Origin: URNF01 sp045543675
GTDB taxonomy: Bacteria; Bacillota; Clostridia; Oscillospirales; Acutalibacteraceae
Length of the DNA: 9,064 nt
Direction of reading: 5' to 3'
Assembly: GCA_045543675.1 (NCBI GenBank)
Contig: JAZPXM010000035.1
Coordinates: forward strand, 1-9,064
This document shows, piece after piece, positions 1 to 7,390 of this stretch. The position numbers were made by a program, and so were the translations under genes. How positions within the stretch are numbered: position 1 is the stretch's first letter; each line of letters begins with the position of its first letter. A model generated the notes under the pieces. The model did not search any database, was not told the origin of the DNA, and worked only from the letters and a program-made list of their open reading frames with translations.

Positions 1-97
1 CCGTAGGCGAAAGACTGGGGGATATATCCCTCCACCACCGCTTGCGCGGCGGTCCCCCTCCCTTTAGGCAAGGGAGGCAGGAAAAATACCCACAAAA
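1..97. repeat. REP-like double-hairpin intergenic repeat
   Basis: This is a GC-rich non-coding stretch with two adjacent hairpins. The first pairs 34-41 with 46-53 (ACCACCGC against GCGGCGGT, one mismatch) around a TTGC loop. The second pairs 57-64 with 70-77 (CCTCCCTT against AAGGGAGG, perfect). Similar paired hairpins with CCTCCCTTT..AAGGGAGG arms are dispersed between genes in many gut Clostridia, from general knowledge. Only one copy is present here, so repetition cannot be shown from this window. The left border is cut by the window edge. Confidence 0.5.
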
Positions 98-142
98 AAG
101 AGAAGATACACGCGATATTTGTGTATCTTCTCTATTTTTTAT
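95..142. terminator. Bidirectional rho-independent terminator
   Basis: A perfect 13-bp stem pairs 99-111 (AGAGAAGATACAC) with 121-133 (GTGTATCTTCTCT) around a 9-nt loop. A-rich sequence lies on the left and ATTTTTTAT on the right, so a U-tract follows the hairpin on either strand. It sits about 32 bp past the stop codon of the minus-strand membrane protein gene and is its likely terminator. Confidence 0.85.
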
Positions 143-173
143 CCCTATGACCACCCGCTGTATGCGCGCTCTT

Positions 174-698
174 TTATATACCATAGGTTTTGGTTAAAGG
201 GTCTGCGAACAGCGGTATGTTTGGTGGGAAAAACGTAAACAGGATAAACAAAACGCCGATAATGCATAGGGCGAGGAACGCCAAGCGCGGTGATTTGCAA
301 GACATATTTTTTTGCTTAAATAAGCGCCATTCCAGCAAAAATGCCAGCGCCGTTGCGATAAAGAAAATGGTAATGTTAAACCAGTCGGGAGATTTGCCGA
401 AAGCGCCGTTATACGTGTAAAACAACACGGGAATAGAGATGAGTCCTGCTGTGATGCCGATAAGCTTTGCACACCAGAAACGCTTGTATGCTTTAAAATA
501 ATGGCTTTGTATCCATGCGAAAAGAAACAGCGGAAAGAACAGCAGTTTCATATGTTCCCATGTGGATTCATTTACACCCGAAAAGGGCGCGACCAGTAAA
601 CTTTTCGCTGTCCAATCGTACAAAAAATGCAGTAGCGTACCGCCGAGCGAAGATAAGCAAAACCCGGCAAACTGCCAGAGAGATACATTTTTCTGCAT
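174..698 (-). CDS. DUF6512-like integral membrane protein
   Basis: This encodes a 174-residue hydrophobic protein with about five predicted membrane helices, roughly residues 7-29, 50-64, 79-98, 106-127 and 138-158. The sequence matches my recollection of the DUF6512 family of Firmicutes: an HFLYDW motif (24-29), the polar signature FSGVNESTWEHMK (39-51), and a C-terminal FTFFPPNIPLF (154-164) followed by DPLTKTYG. The clustered H24, D28, E44, E48 and H49 could form a polar or metal-binding site in the membrane, but that is inference; no function is established that I know of. The ATG start is supported by AAAAAGGCGGTGA just upstream on the minus strand. It appears monocistronic, with terminators on both sides (95-142 downstream, 774-820 upstream). 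A TACAnnTGTA dyad upstream suggests repressor control. Full length, no defect seen. Confidence 0.8.
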   Translation of the reverse strand: MQKNVSLWQFAGFCLSSLGGTLLHFLYDWTAKSLLVAPFSGVNESTWEHMKLLFFPLFLFAWIQSHYFKAYKRFWCAKLIGITAGLISIPVLFYTYNGAFGKSPDWFNITIFFIATALAFLLEWRLFKQKNMSCKSPRLAFLALCIIGVLFILFTFFPPNIPLFADPLTKTYGI

Positions 699-714
699 AG
701 TGTCACCGCCTTTT

Positions 715-737
715 TACATTGTATGTGTACAGATGTA
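715..737 (-). promoter_or_regulatory. Tandem TACA/TGTA dyads: BlaI/CopY-like operator over a putative -10
   Basis: Two dyads stand side by side 17-39 bp upstream of the membrane protein start: TACATTGTA (715-723) and TACAGATGTA (728-737). The second fits the TACAnnTGTA consensus of CopY/BlaI/MecI-type winged-helix repressors. On the minus strand the first dyad contains TACAAT (723-718), a reasonable -10 hexamer, so a bound repressor would block RNA polymerase. No convincing -35 was found at 16-18 bp, and no BlaI/CopY gene lies in the window. The operator role is inference. Confidence 0.4.
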
Positions 738-773
738 AAAACATACATAACAAACGCCGATTTAAAACCATAA

Positions 774-820
774 AAAGCCGCCGGATGCATTTTAAATCCG
801 ACGGCTTTAAATATTTTTTT
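774..820. terminator. Bidirectional rho-independent terminator downstream of the AraC gene
   Basis: A 13-bp stem with one mismatch pairs 774-786 (AAAGCCGCCGGAT) with 796-808 (ATCCGACGGCTTT). On the minus strand the hairpin runs into TTTTTATGG, and on the plus strand a T-rich tract follows (809-820). It lies about 45 bp after the stop codon of the AraC-family gene and separates it from the membrane protein gene. Confidence 0.85.
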
Positions 821-864
821 GTGTTTTCGGGGCGGCAGAAGTGCGTAGGTCAAATGCTGTGCCG

Positions 865-1650
865 TTATGCTTTGGTATTGTTTTTGGCAAGTTGTATATA
901 CCGGCGCGGGGAACAGCCGAATTTCTTTTTAAACATTTTTGAAAAATTATAGATATCGGGGTATCCCACCGACATGGCGGCTAATGACGGGGGTTTTCCG
1001 TGTGTTACCATCAGTTCTGCCGCAGTTTCCAAGCGCAGATTCATGAGATATTGCATCGGCGAAATGCCGTATTTCTTTTTGAAAGCCGTAGAAAGATAAG
1101 AACGGTCGAGATTTAAGCGGTTGGCAATACCTTGTATGGTGATATCCCCCATATATTCGGAATTAAGACAATGTAACACCTTTTCGGCGTAATCGGTGGT
1201 TTTTTCCTCGGATTCCAATATCAGCGAGACGATTTCCCAAATACGTGACGCTAAAAAAGCGGTTTTACCGTTTTCTAAACCCTGACAACGGCGCATATCT
1301 TCAAAGATCTTGCCAATACCGGGGGCGGTGATGATCGGTGCTTGTAATGCTTTGGTCAGGGAACTGTTTTGGGCAAAAAAACCGACCCAAATATACTGCC
1401 ACGGGTCGTCAGCGTCCGCTTCGTAATAGGTTTCCTCTAAGGGCCTTATCACGAAAACCTGCCCCGCTGAAACGGAATATTCCTTCCCCTCACAGCGAAA
1501 AACACCCTTGCCTGAGACGACGTAATGCAGTAACCATATATACCGAACGGCAGGACCAAAGGATTTTGACGGCGAACAGACCTCATAACCGAACTGCGCA
1601 GGGTTGATGTCCGTATAGCCTTCCGTGACGATTGTTTCTATGTGATACAA
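865..1650 (-). CDS. AraC-family transcriptional regulator (N-terminal cupin, C-terminal double HTH)
   Basis: This is a 261-residue DNA-binding regulator. Residues about 20-90 form an AraC-binding cupin/jelly-roll (LLHYVVSGKG at 40-49, then YSVSAGQVFVIRP at 58-70, ETYYEAD and WQYIWVGF), which in this family senses a small ligand, often a sugar. Residues about 155-256 are the HTH_18 region, with IANRLNLDRSYLSTAFKKKYG as the first helix-turn-helix and VGYPDIYNFSKMFKKKFG as the second. The reading frame stays open far upstream to 2280, but that part is antisense to another gene. I chose the TTG at 1650-1648 because AGGTG sits 6 nt before it, the promoter lies at 1678-1707, and the resulting MYHIETIV..INPAQFGYE start looks like relatives. 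An in-frame GTG at 1659 is the alternative but overlaps the ribosome binding site. Divergent from the giant surface protein gene, it may regulate that gene; the ligand is unknown. Confidence 0.88.
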   Translation of the reverse strand: MYHIETIVTEGYTDINPAQFGYEVCSPSKSFGPAVRYIWLLHYVVSGKGVFRCEGKEYSVSAGQVFVIRPLEETYYEADADDPWQYIWVGFFAQNSSLTKALQAPIITAPGIGKIFEDMRRCQGLENGKTAFLASRIWEIVSLILESEEKTTDYAEKVLHCLNSEYMGDITIQGIANRLNLDRSYLSTAFKKKYGISPMQYLMNLRLETAAELMVTHGKPPSLAAMSVGYPDIYNFSKMFKKKFGCSPRRYIQLAKNNTKA

Positions 1651-1677
1651 GGAAAACACCTGCCTTTCACTGACAAC

Positions 1678-1707
1678 ATTATAACAAGTTTTACAAACAA
1701 ATGTCAA
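1678..1707 (-). promoter_or_regulatory. Sigma-A promoter of the AraC-family gene
   Basis: On the minus strand, TTGACA (1707-1702) and TATAAT (1683-1678) are separated by 18 bp. Both hexamers match the consensus exactly. The expected transcript start near 1671 leaves a leader of about 20 nt with the AGGTG ribosome binding site in front of the TTG start codon. Confidence 0.85.
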
Positions 1708-1728
1708 TCCTAATTTTTCGGCAAAATA

Positions 1729-1737
1729 TGCTACAAT
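1729..1737 (+). promoter_or_regulatory. Putative extended -10 promoter for the surface protein gene
   Basis: TGCTACAAT has a TGn extension before a TACAAT hexamer, which can compensate for a weak -35; no good -35 is present at 16-18 bp. A second possible -10, TATAAT, lies at 1749-1754 with no convincing partner. Either site would give a leader of roughly 110-130 nt before the ATG at 1867. A weak basal promoter would fit activation by the divergent AraC regulator, which is inference. Confidence 0.4.
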
Positions 1738-1757
1738 ACAAGCGTAAATATAATATT

Positions 1758-1790
1758 GGGGTGGTGTCACAAAATGGGGAAAACCACCAC
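1758..1790 (+). other. Leader hairpin upstream of the surface protein start
   Basis: GGTGGT (1760-1765) can pair with ACCACC (1783-1788), or GTGGTG (1761-1766) with CACCAC (1785-1790), around a loop of about 17-18 nt in the untranslated leader. No known riboswitch consensus is recognisable and no U-tract follows. It may be incidental. Confidence 0.25.
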
Positions 1791-1853
1791 GATTGGAAAA
1801 ATCCGGAAAAAACAACAAAAACACATATACAACGATGCGTTGAAAGCGAACAT

Positions 1854-1859
1854 GGGAGG
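1854..1859 (+). promoter_or_regulatory. Ribosome binding site that fixes the surface protein start
   Basis: GGGAGG lies 7 nt before the ATG at 1867. That ATG begins a canonical signal peptide, which favours it over the in-frame upstream starts at 1756 (TTG), 1774 (ATG) and 1852 (ATG). Confidence 0.85.
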
Positions 1860-1866
1860 TACGGCA

Positions 1867-4800
1867 ATGAGAAACGAAAAAGTTGTATCCGTATGCAAAA
1901 GAATAGGGGCTATCCTGCTCTGTCTTTCCTTGTTGATGGGGACGGTACTCATTGGGATTGGTGCGCCCGCTGTTGCGGATACGGACACGGTCAAAAAGTT
2001 CCATGCGGATTTTAAAGATTTGGTTGCGCAACTTGACGATTCTGTGTTTGCCTATGATACACCTGAGAACGATAAAGGGGACGTAGAGGTGGATGTGCCG
2101 ATTCAGGGCATGGTTCACCAGCGCTACACCCCCACCGCAGAAGATACAGAGGTAAACGCTTGGATGGATGCCCGCTTTGCTATGTGGGTAAACCGTGAAA
2201 AGAAATTTTACGGACCGAAAGCGTATCTTGGCGAAAGTTCCAACGCTGTGGATGGCGGTGACTCGTATGCAGGCGCACATCGCTGGGATATCGGTGAAGA
2301 AGGTGCGCTATGTTACATAACCGCAGATCCGCTCGGCGGGGAGATGCTGCGTAAAAGCAGTTTGCTTACCGTAAAAGCCGAAAACGGTATGTTGGCGAAA
2401 CTCACCAACTTTGAAGCGACCGTCGTGTATAATGAAGCATCTAAAGGGAAACGCGGCGCTGTTATTGTTTCTTTCCACGAAGAACGTGCGGGACAGTTGA
2501 ATACCAAAAACTTCGGGAACACCGTCATCGGCAAATCCGCTCTCGTTGCGGTGGGCAACGACGGCTCCAAAGACGGCGTACTTATCCGTGATTACGGCGC
2601 AGGCGTCAGCGGTAACACCGTAACCGCTTTTTCCGCCAACACCAACAACATTCAGGACTATCAGTTGACGGTGCGTGTGGTGGGAACGGCGCTGACCGTA
2701 AAGGTCACAAAAGTGAAAGACAGTAGTGTTGTATATGAAAAAACCACAACGGTAACGGCGGGCAACGGGTATCTGTCGGTAGGTGTTTCCAACAGCCACC
2801 GCAACATTAAAAGCATTGCTGTAACCGAACTGGACGAAAACGGTAATGCGGTGGATTTCGGTACGGAAACAGGTACCGCATACAAAGATTTTTATTTCTC
2901 GATGACCGATCTGGCGCCGTATAACAAAGTGGCTGACGGCGGAAACGGCAAGTATACAGCATCGAATGCACACTACTTTACTTTTGCCGATCAGACAAAT
3001 GCCGCCGCGAGAGCGATTGTTGATGAAATCAACGGCAAATTCTTTACGTATTACAATCACGACAGCAAATATGTGATGGCGCCCGCAGGCAAAGTGCTTG
3101 CGTATGACGGACAGACGGCGGACAAGGCGTATTTCGGTACGTCGCTGTTGAATATCTGGTTACAGCGCAACACAGGTAGCCGTACACAGCCGAACACGGC
3201 GATACAGCGTATTACGTCTTTGATTCCGAAAGACACAAGCGGTAAGGCGTTCTGCTACCGTAACTTTGAGACGTCCTTCTTATTCCGCTTTGAGTCTGCT
3301 ACGGCGGCGAAAGACGGCGGCGCCGTTATTGGTTTCAGGCAGAAAGCGGCGGGCAAATTTACCACTTCCGCTACCGACCTTGTGAAAGCACAAGGGTTTG
3401 TGATGTTCACCAAGACGGGTCTTACCGTTATGGCAGGGGACAGCGTGTCGGGCGACGTGGCAACCACGAATGCAGTCACGTTTACCACGGCATTGCCGCA
3501 GGAAGTGCGGGTGCTGATGCGGGTGGTCGGTAATACGGTAACCGTAAAGATTACCGACACGTTCAACGACGCGGTATACTACACGGGTGAACATACCATT
3601 GACTATGACGCGGTAGGGTACATTGCTTACGGCGTATCTACGTTGGGTCACGACATCGGTGAGATACGTTTGGTGCATTTGGACGATAACGGCAAGCCGA
3701 TCGATGTGGATTTTTCTACACAAACCGAAACGGATGCTGTAAGAGAAGCTGAAAAATTCACCTTCACAGCCGCAGATATTGCAGAATTTGATAACGGCGT
3801 GTATACGACTACCGGTGAAAACACCATCGGTACAGAACAATTATCTGCCGCTGAAATGAATGCGGTAAACACCGATTTTAATTTCTATTTCAACCACGAA
3901 GCGACATACAGCCAAGTAGCGCCTTACGGTAACGAAGCGGGTAAACATACCAGCGGCAACTGGCAATTGGCAGACAATCGCTGGTTACGCCGTGTTACCA
4001 CTTACGAAGAAGGCGAATACGTTCGTCTGATCAACGCGTTGGTACCGAAAGATGCGTACGGCAATGAACTGGAACTCACCAATTTCAATGTGGCTTTTGA
4101 CTACAAGTTTGAAAAAGTAGGCGCGTACGCTTCTACGGCGCTGTTCGGTTTCCGCCAGTTGATGCCCGGTAAGTTTGTTAACGGGTACGGCGCTATGAAC
4201 ACCGAACAATGTATCGTGGCTATCTCCCCCCATTCTATGGACGTGGCAGGCGGCGCCGATATTACCGGTACCCGTTTCTACAGAACGGCGATTGCGGGTA
4301 AATATTCTTCACTGAATGAAGTGTTTGCTACCGCATTGCCCGATGAGATCCACGTGGAGATCACCGCTGTCGGGACTTCTTGTAAAGTCACCATCTCGGA
4401 TATCACCGGTGCTACACAGTTGTTTAGCAAAACCTTTACTGTCAACTATACCAAAGCCGGTACGGTGGCATTCGGTGTGGGTACCGTGAACGGCAATGTA
4501 GGCAATATACAGATTACCCGACTGGATGCAAATGCAGGAGAAGTGGATATCGGCTCTCCCGAATCGGTGCAGGATTGCCCGTGGGATACCACCGTTGCGC
4601 CGTATGAAGATGCAGCGGATGCGGAAATGGTCAACGACTATGATTTTTATTTCACGTCCCACGCAGGCGGCACGGTCAAAGAAGCGATGGAAAACCATTG
4701 GTTGCTGAAAGACGGTGTTTTGTGGAGACAAAACGATCTTAGCGATAACGCAACCGATAACACCGCGCTGTTACATTGGAAAGGCGTTAACGGCGTTGCC

Positions 4801-7371
4801 GCACTTGAGAATTTTGACGCTTCGTTCCAATTGCACTTTAAAGAAGCACAGCAGGGCATTTTCTGGGTCACTGCAGGACAAACGGCAAATGTCGGTAAAC
4901 TGGTTACAACACCGGGCGAGACCGATTTTATACAAGGCCAATTAGCAGTAGGATTTGCCGTCGGCGGTGACTTGACTATCGCTACGGGCGACGGTGACGC
5001 TGTGGTTATCAAAAACGTGTTGGCGAACACCCCTGACGGCACCTATTTTGTACGGGTGAAAGTAGCAGGCGGCAAAGTACACGTGTTTGTAAACGGTGTA
5101 CAGCGCGCATCCCGCAGTTTAGATGCTTCGGTAGACGGGGCAGGCGCTTTGTGCTTTGGCTATTCGGGCGCTGCGCTGGGCGTTTCCGCGTGGCAGATCA
5201 CGAAATTAGATGAAAACGGTATTCCTGTGGATTTTGTAACCACGTATACCGCGGTACAAACGGTACCGCCCGTCATTGTGCCGCTGGGCACCACGTATGC
5301 GCAGTTAGAAGCGCAACTGCCCGACAGTTTGCAGGTTACCACCGCTACGGGCACCGAAAACAGCGACGTTTTCTGGGATCTGTCTGCGGTAAATCTTGCG
5401 CAGGAAGGGCAGTATACGGCAATCGGCTATCTAAGTGTTACGAACGGCCTACGCGCCGCGGCAACCGTGCGGGTGGGCAAGTACGATCAAGAAAACACGG
5501 TGATATACGATTTCAGTGATGCCGTACAACTGGAAAATTTTGATGCTTACTATCTGCCCGAAACGGGAACGGTTAATAATACGGCCATTCACGTACAGAA
5601 TACGGCGGATAATAACTGGCACGTTACCAAAGACGGCTATCTCAAATTCCATGAAAACAGTTTTGTGAAAACCCTTGCAGAGATACAAGAAGGGTTTGAA
5701 CTGAACGGTAACGCGTATAAACACAAATATGCTAACGTCTGTAACATCAATATGGGTATTGCGGTGCTTAAGGCGCAGAAATATACCAACTTTGTTTTGG
5801 AAGTGGACTATAAATGCGACGGCGAACATTGGAACGTTGTCGGTTTCGGCGCTTCCGCAACAGATGTCAGCAACGTGTATTGGAATCAGCAGGGCGGCGG
5901 TTACACTTACGCCGTATACCCGTCGGGTTCTGCTACCTTACACGGTTACAGCGAAGTACTCGGCACAGCGGATATTCTTGCACACGGTAATCGCTTCTTT
6001 GACCCGTATCAAGCAGGCGGCGAGATGCATCATCTGAAAATGGTGGTATCTAACGGCGAAGCGTATATCCTTGTGGATGAGTTCACCACGCCGTACAAGG
6101 TGAATTTGCCGGAAGAATATAACGGCGGTTACATTTATCTTGCTACCAACGCTTCGGGTTGTTATTTCGATAACTTGAAGATCACCGACCTGGATGCTAA
6201 AGCATTGACGATGACAAGTGTGGTCGATCCGCCCGCAGATACGGTTGTGGACCGTGCGGCAGGGGATGTGCTTACCTTGCCCGCTATGCTCAATATGATG
6301 GATGCGAACGGTTGTGTGTACCCTGTTCCCGTGGAATGGGAAAGCGCGGATTACGATTCTTCTGAAAACGGCGTGTATACCTTTACAGCGGTCGGCAATC
6401 TGGCAAACGCAACGTTGGCGGATACACTTGCCGTAGAGATGCAGGTGGAAAATCGTATCGGCAATGACTACGATGCGGATCATACTGTCAAGTACTATCT
6501 TGACCATACAAATGACCTTGACAACTTTGTCTGTCATTACTCTATGTACGAAGAATCGGTAGATCCCGAGACGGGCAAGGTGGAATTGGATGAAAATGAT
6601 CAGCCGGTGATGCGGTGGTCGGCAGATATCGGCGAATTGCGTAAAGTAGAAGCAAAAGACTACTGGACCGCAAACGGCACCAGCGGTGCGACCACCACCT
6701 ATATCGGTGCCGGCGGCACTTACAACGAACGCAATAAGTTCCGTAGTGTCAGCAATATGGTGCTGAAAGATTTAAATCTCGTTAACTTCCGTTTGGAAGT
6801 CGATTTTACCCATGGCTCTAACTTCTGGTATCCGTATGTGTTGGTGGGTGTGCAAGACCCGTCCAAATATCTCGGCACCGTCGGGTTCTTTGCATCGGGT
6901 GTCAGCCAGTTCCGCTATGATAATACGTTGGGCGGCGGCGTATACACCTATCTTGAACGCGAAGGCGTCGTGAATATCCACGGCGGTCTTGCGGACTTGA
7001 TACAGCATATGCGCTATTCCAAGGATTACGGCGGCGCAACGACATTGACCGAATATAACTACGGCAAACCGCACCACTTAACCTTGACGGTGTTAGAGGG
7101 TGTGCTGACAGTACAGGTGGATGACTCCGCCTTGTATTCCGTTAAAATTTCGGATAAAGCGCTTGGCGGCTATATCGGTTTTGCGGGATGCGGTAACGGC
7201 GCAGGATTTAAAAATCTTGCGGTGACGGCGCTTGATCCGCACGGAAATGAAGTGCCGCTTTCGGAAGCGGAACGTGGGTTTGCACCCGACGGACCTGAAA
7301 AATGGTTTGAGGGTTGGTTGCCTACAAAGGACGAATACAGTTTTGAATGGGGTAGTAAATATACCCATTAA
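1867..7371 (+). CDS. Giant secreted modular surface protein, N-terminal part (six ConA/LamG-like units, two Ig-like spacers)
   Basis: This encodes 1834 residues, exported by a Sec signal peptide: basic MRNEKVVSVCKR, hydrophobic core 13-33, likely cleavage after AVA (35-37). The mature part repeats a beta-sandwich unit of about 230-280 residues. Each unit has a shared final stretch (a [RK]V-type strand, a strand of the GYIAYGV type, then a signature such as ELDENGNAVDF). The signatures fall at about residues 321, 604, 885, 1113, 1441 and 1788. Two Ig-like spacers (about 1124-1206 and 1450-1531, with EGQYTA and NGVYTF) separate units 4/5 and 5/6. The fold resembles concanavalin-A/LamG or DUF1080-type sandwiches, which often bind or hydrolyse glycans; I see no definite catalytic residues. 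A binding or adhesion role is inference. The last residues (EYSFEWGSKYTH) look like the head of a seventh unit cut short at the stop codon; the continuation appears in another frame downstream. No LPXTG, SLH or dockerin is seen. Confidence 0.85.
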   Translation: MRNEKVVSVCKRIGAILLCLSLLMGTVLIGIGAPAVADTDTVKKFHADFKDLVAQLDDSVFAYDTPENDKGDVEVDVPIQGMVHQRYTPTAEDTEVNAWMDARFAMWVNREKKFYGPKAYLGESSNAVDGGDSYAGAHRWDIGEEGALCYITADPLGGEMLRKSSLLTVKAENGMLAKLTNFEATVVYNEASKGKRGAVIVSFHEERAGQLNTKNFGNTVIGKSALVAVGNDGSKDGVLIRDYGAGVSGNTVTAFSANTNNIQDYQLTVRVVGTALTVKVTKVKDSSVVYEKTTTVTAGNGYLSVGVSNSHRNIKSIAVTELDENGNAVDFGTETGTAYKDFYFSMTDLAPYNKVADGGNGKYTASNAHYFTFADQTNAAARAIVDEINGKFFTYYNHDSKYVMAPAGKVLAYDGQTADKAYFGTSLLNIWLQRNTGSRTQPNTAIQRITSLIPKDTSGKAFCYRNFETSFLFRFESATAAKDGGAVIGFRQKAAGKFTTSATDLVKAQGFVMFTKTGLTVMAGDSVSGDVATTNAVTFTTALPQEVRVLMRVVGNTVTVKITDTFNDAVYYTGEHTIDYDAVGYIAYGVSTLGHDIGEIRLVHLDDNGKPIDVDFSTQTETDAVREAEKFTFTAADIAEFDNGVYTTTGENTIGTEQLSAAEMNAVNTDFNFYFNHEATYSQVAPYGNEAGKHTSGNWQLADNRWLRRVTTYEEGEYVRLINALVPKDAYGNELELTNFNVAFDYKFEKVGAYASTALFGFRQLMPGKFVNGYGAMNTEQCIVAISPHSMDVAGGADITGTRFYRTAIAGKYSSLNEVFATALPDEIHVEITAVGTSCKVTISDITGATQLFSKTFTVNYTKAGTVAFGVGTVNGNVGNIQITRLDANAGEVDIGSPESVQDCPWDTTVAPYEDAADAEMVNDYDFYFTSHAGGTVKEAMENHWLLKDGVLWRQNDLSDNATDNTALLHWKGVNGVAALENFDASFQLHFKEAQQGIFWVTAGQTANVGKLVTTPGETDFIQGQLAVGFAVGGDLTIATGDGDAVVIKNVLANTPDGTYFVRVKVAGGKVHVFVNGVQRASRSLDASVDGAGALCFGYSGAALGVSAWQITKLDENGIPVDFVTTYTAVQTVPPVIVPLGTTYAQLEAQLPDSLQVTTATGTENSDVFWDLSAVNLAQEGQYTAIGYLSVTNGLRAAATVRVGKYDQENTVIYDFSDAVQLENFDAYYLPETGTVNNTAIHVQNTADNNWHVTKDGYLKFHENSFVKTLAEIQEGFELNGNAYKHKYANVCNINMGIAVLKAQKYTNFVLEVDYKCDGEHWNVVGFGASATDVSNVYWNQQGGGYTYAVYPSGSATLHGYSEVLGTADILAHGNRFFDPYQAGGEMHHLKMVVSNGEAYILVDEFTTPYKVNLPEEYNGGYIYLATNASGCYFDNLKITDLDAKALTMTSVVDPPADTVVDRAAGDVLTLPAMLNMMDANGCVYPVPVEWESADYDSSENGVYTFTAVGNLANATLADTLAVEMQVENRIGNDYDADHTVKYYLDHTNDLDNFVCHYSMYEESVDPETGKVELDENDQPVMRWSADIGELRKVEAKDYWTANGTSGATTTYIGAGGTYNERNKFRSVSNMVLKDLNLVNFRLEVDFTHGSNFWYPYVLVGVQDPSKYLGTVGFFASGVSQFRYDNTLGGGVYTYLEREGVVNIHGGLADLIQHMRYSKDYGGATTLTEYNYGKPHHLTLTVLEGVLTVQVDDSALYSVKISDKALGGYIGFAGCGNGAGFKNLAVTALDPHGNEVPLSEAERGFAPDGPEKWFEGWLPTKDEYSFEWGSKYTH

Positions 7372-7390
7372 GCATAGAGAGAAAGTAAAA
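7346..7390 (+). other. Deletion/frameshift junction within the surface protein gene
   Basis: Before this point frame 1 encodes what looks like the head of a seventh beta-sandwich unit. After it, frame 2 encodes only the final strands of such a unit (KVKLSDAYTGGYMGLY, comparable with KVNLPEEYNGGYIYL in unit 5). About 200 residues of unit middle are missing and the frame changes. The stop TAA is at 7369-7371. A short inverted repeat, AATGGG (7346-7351) and CCCATT (7364-7369), lies at the junction. A real deletion or a collapsed assembly would both explain this. Confidence 0.6.

Noticed and set aside
1738..1866. Riboswitch in the surface gene leader
   Set aside because: No c-di-GMP, SAM, TPP or other consensus core was recognised; only a short simple hairpin is present.
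1651..2280. Upstream extension of the minus-strand AraC reading frame
   Set aside because: It is antisense to the surface protein gene, lies upstream of a consensus promoter at 1678-1707, and has no AraC-like sequence.
2308..3840. Long minus-strand open frames (250 and 186 codons) opposite the surface protein gene
   Set aside because: Their translations are low-complexity V/R/F/H-rich shadow sequence without a ribosome binding site or domain; the plus frame has signal peptide, repeats and folds.
5938..6537. Minus-strand open frame of 199 codons
   Set aside because: Antisense shadow of units 5 and 6 of the surface protein, with no recognisable features.
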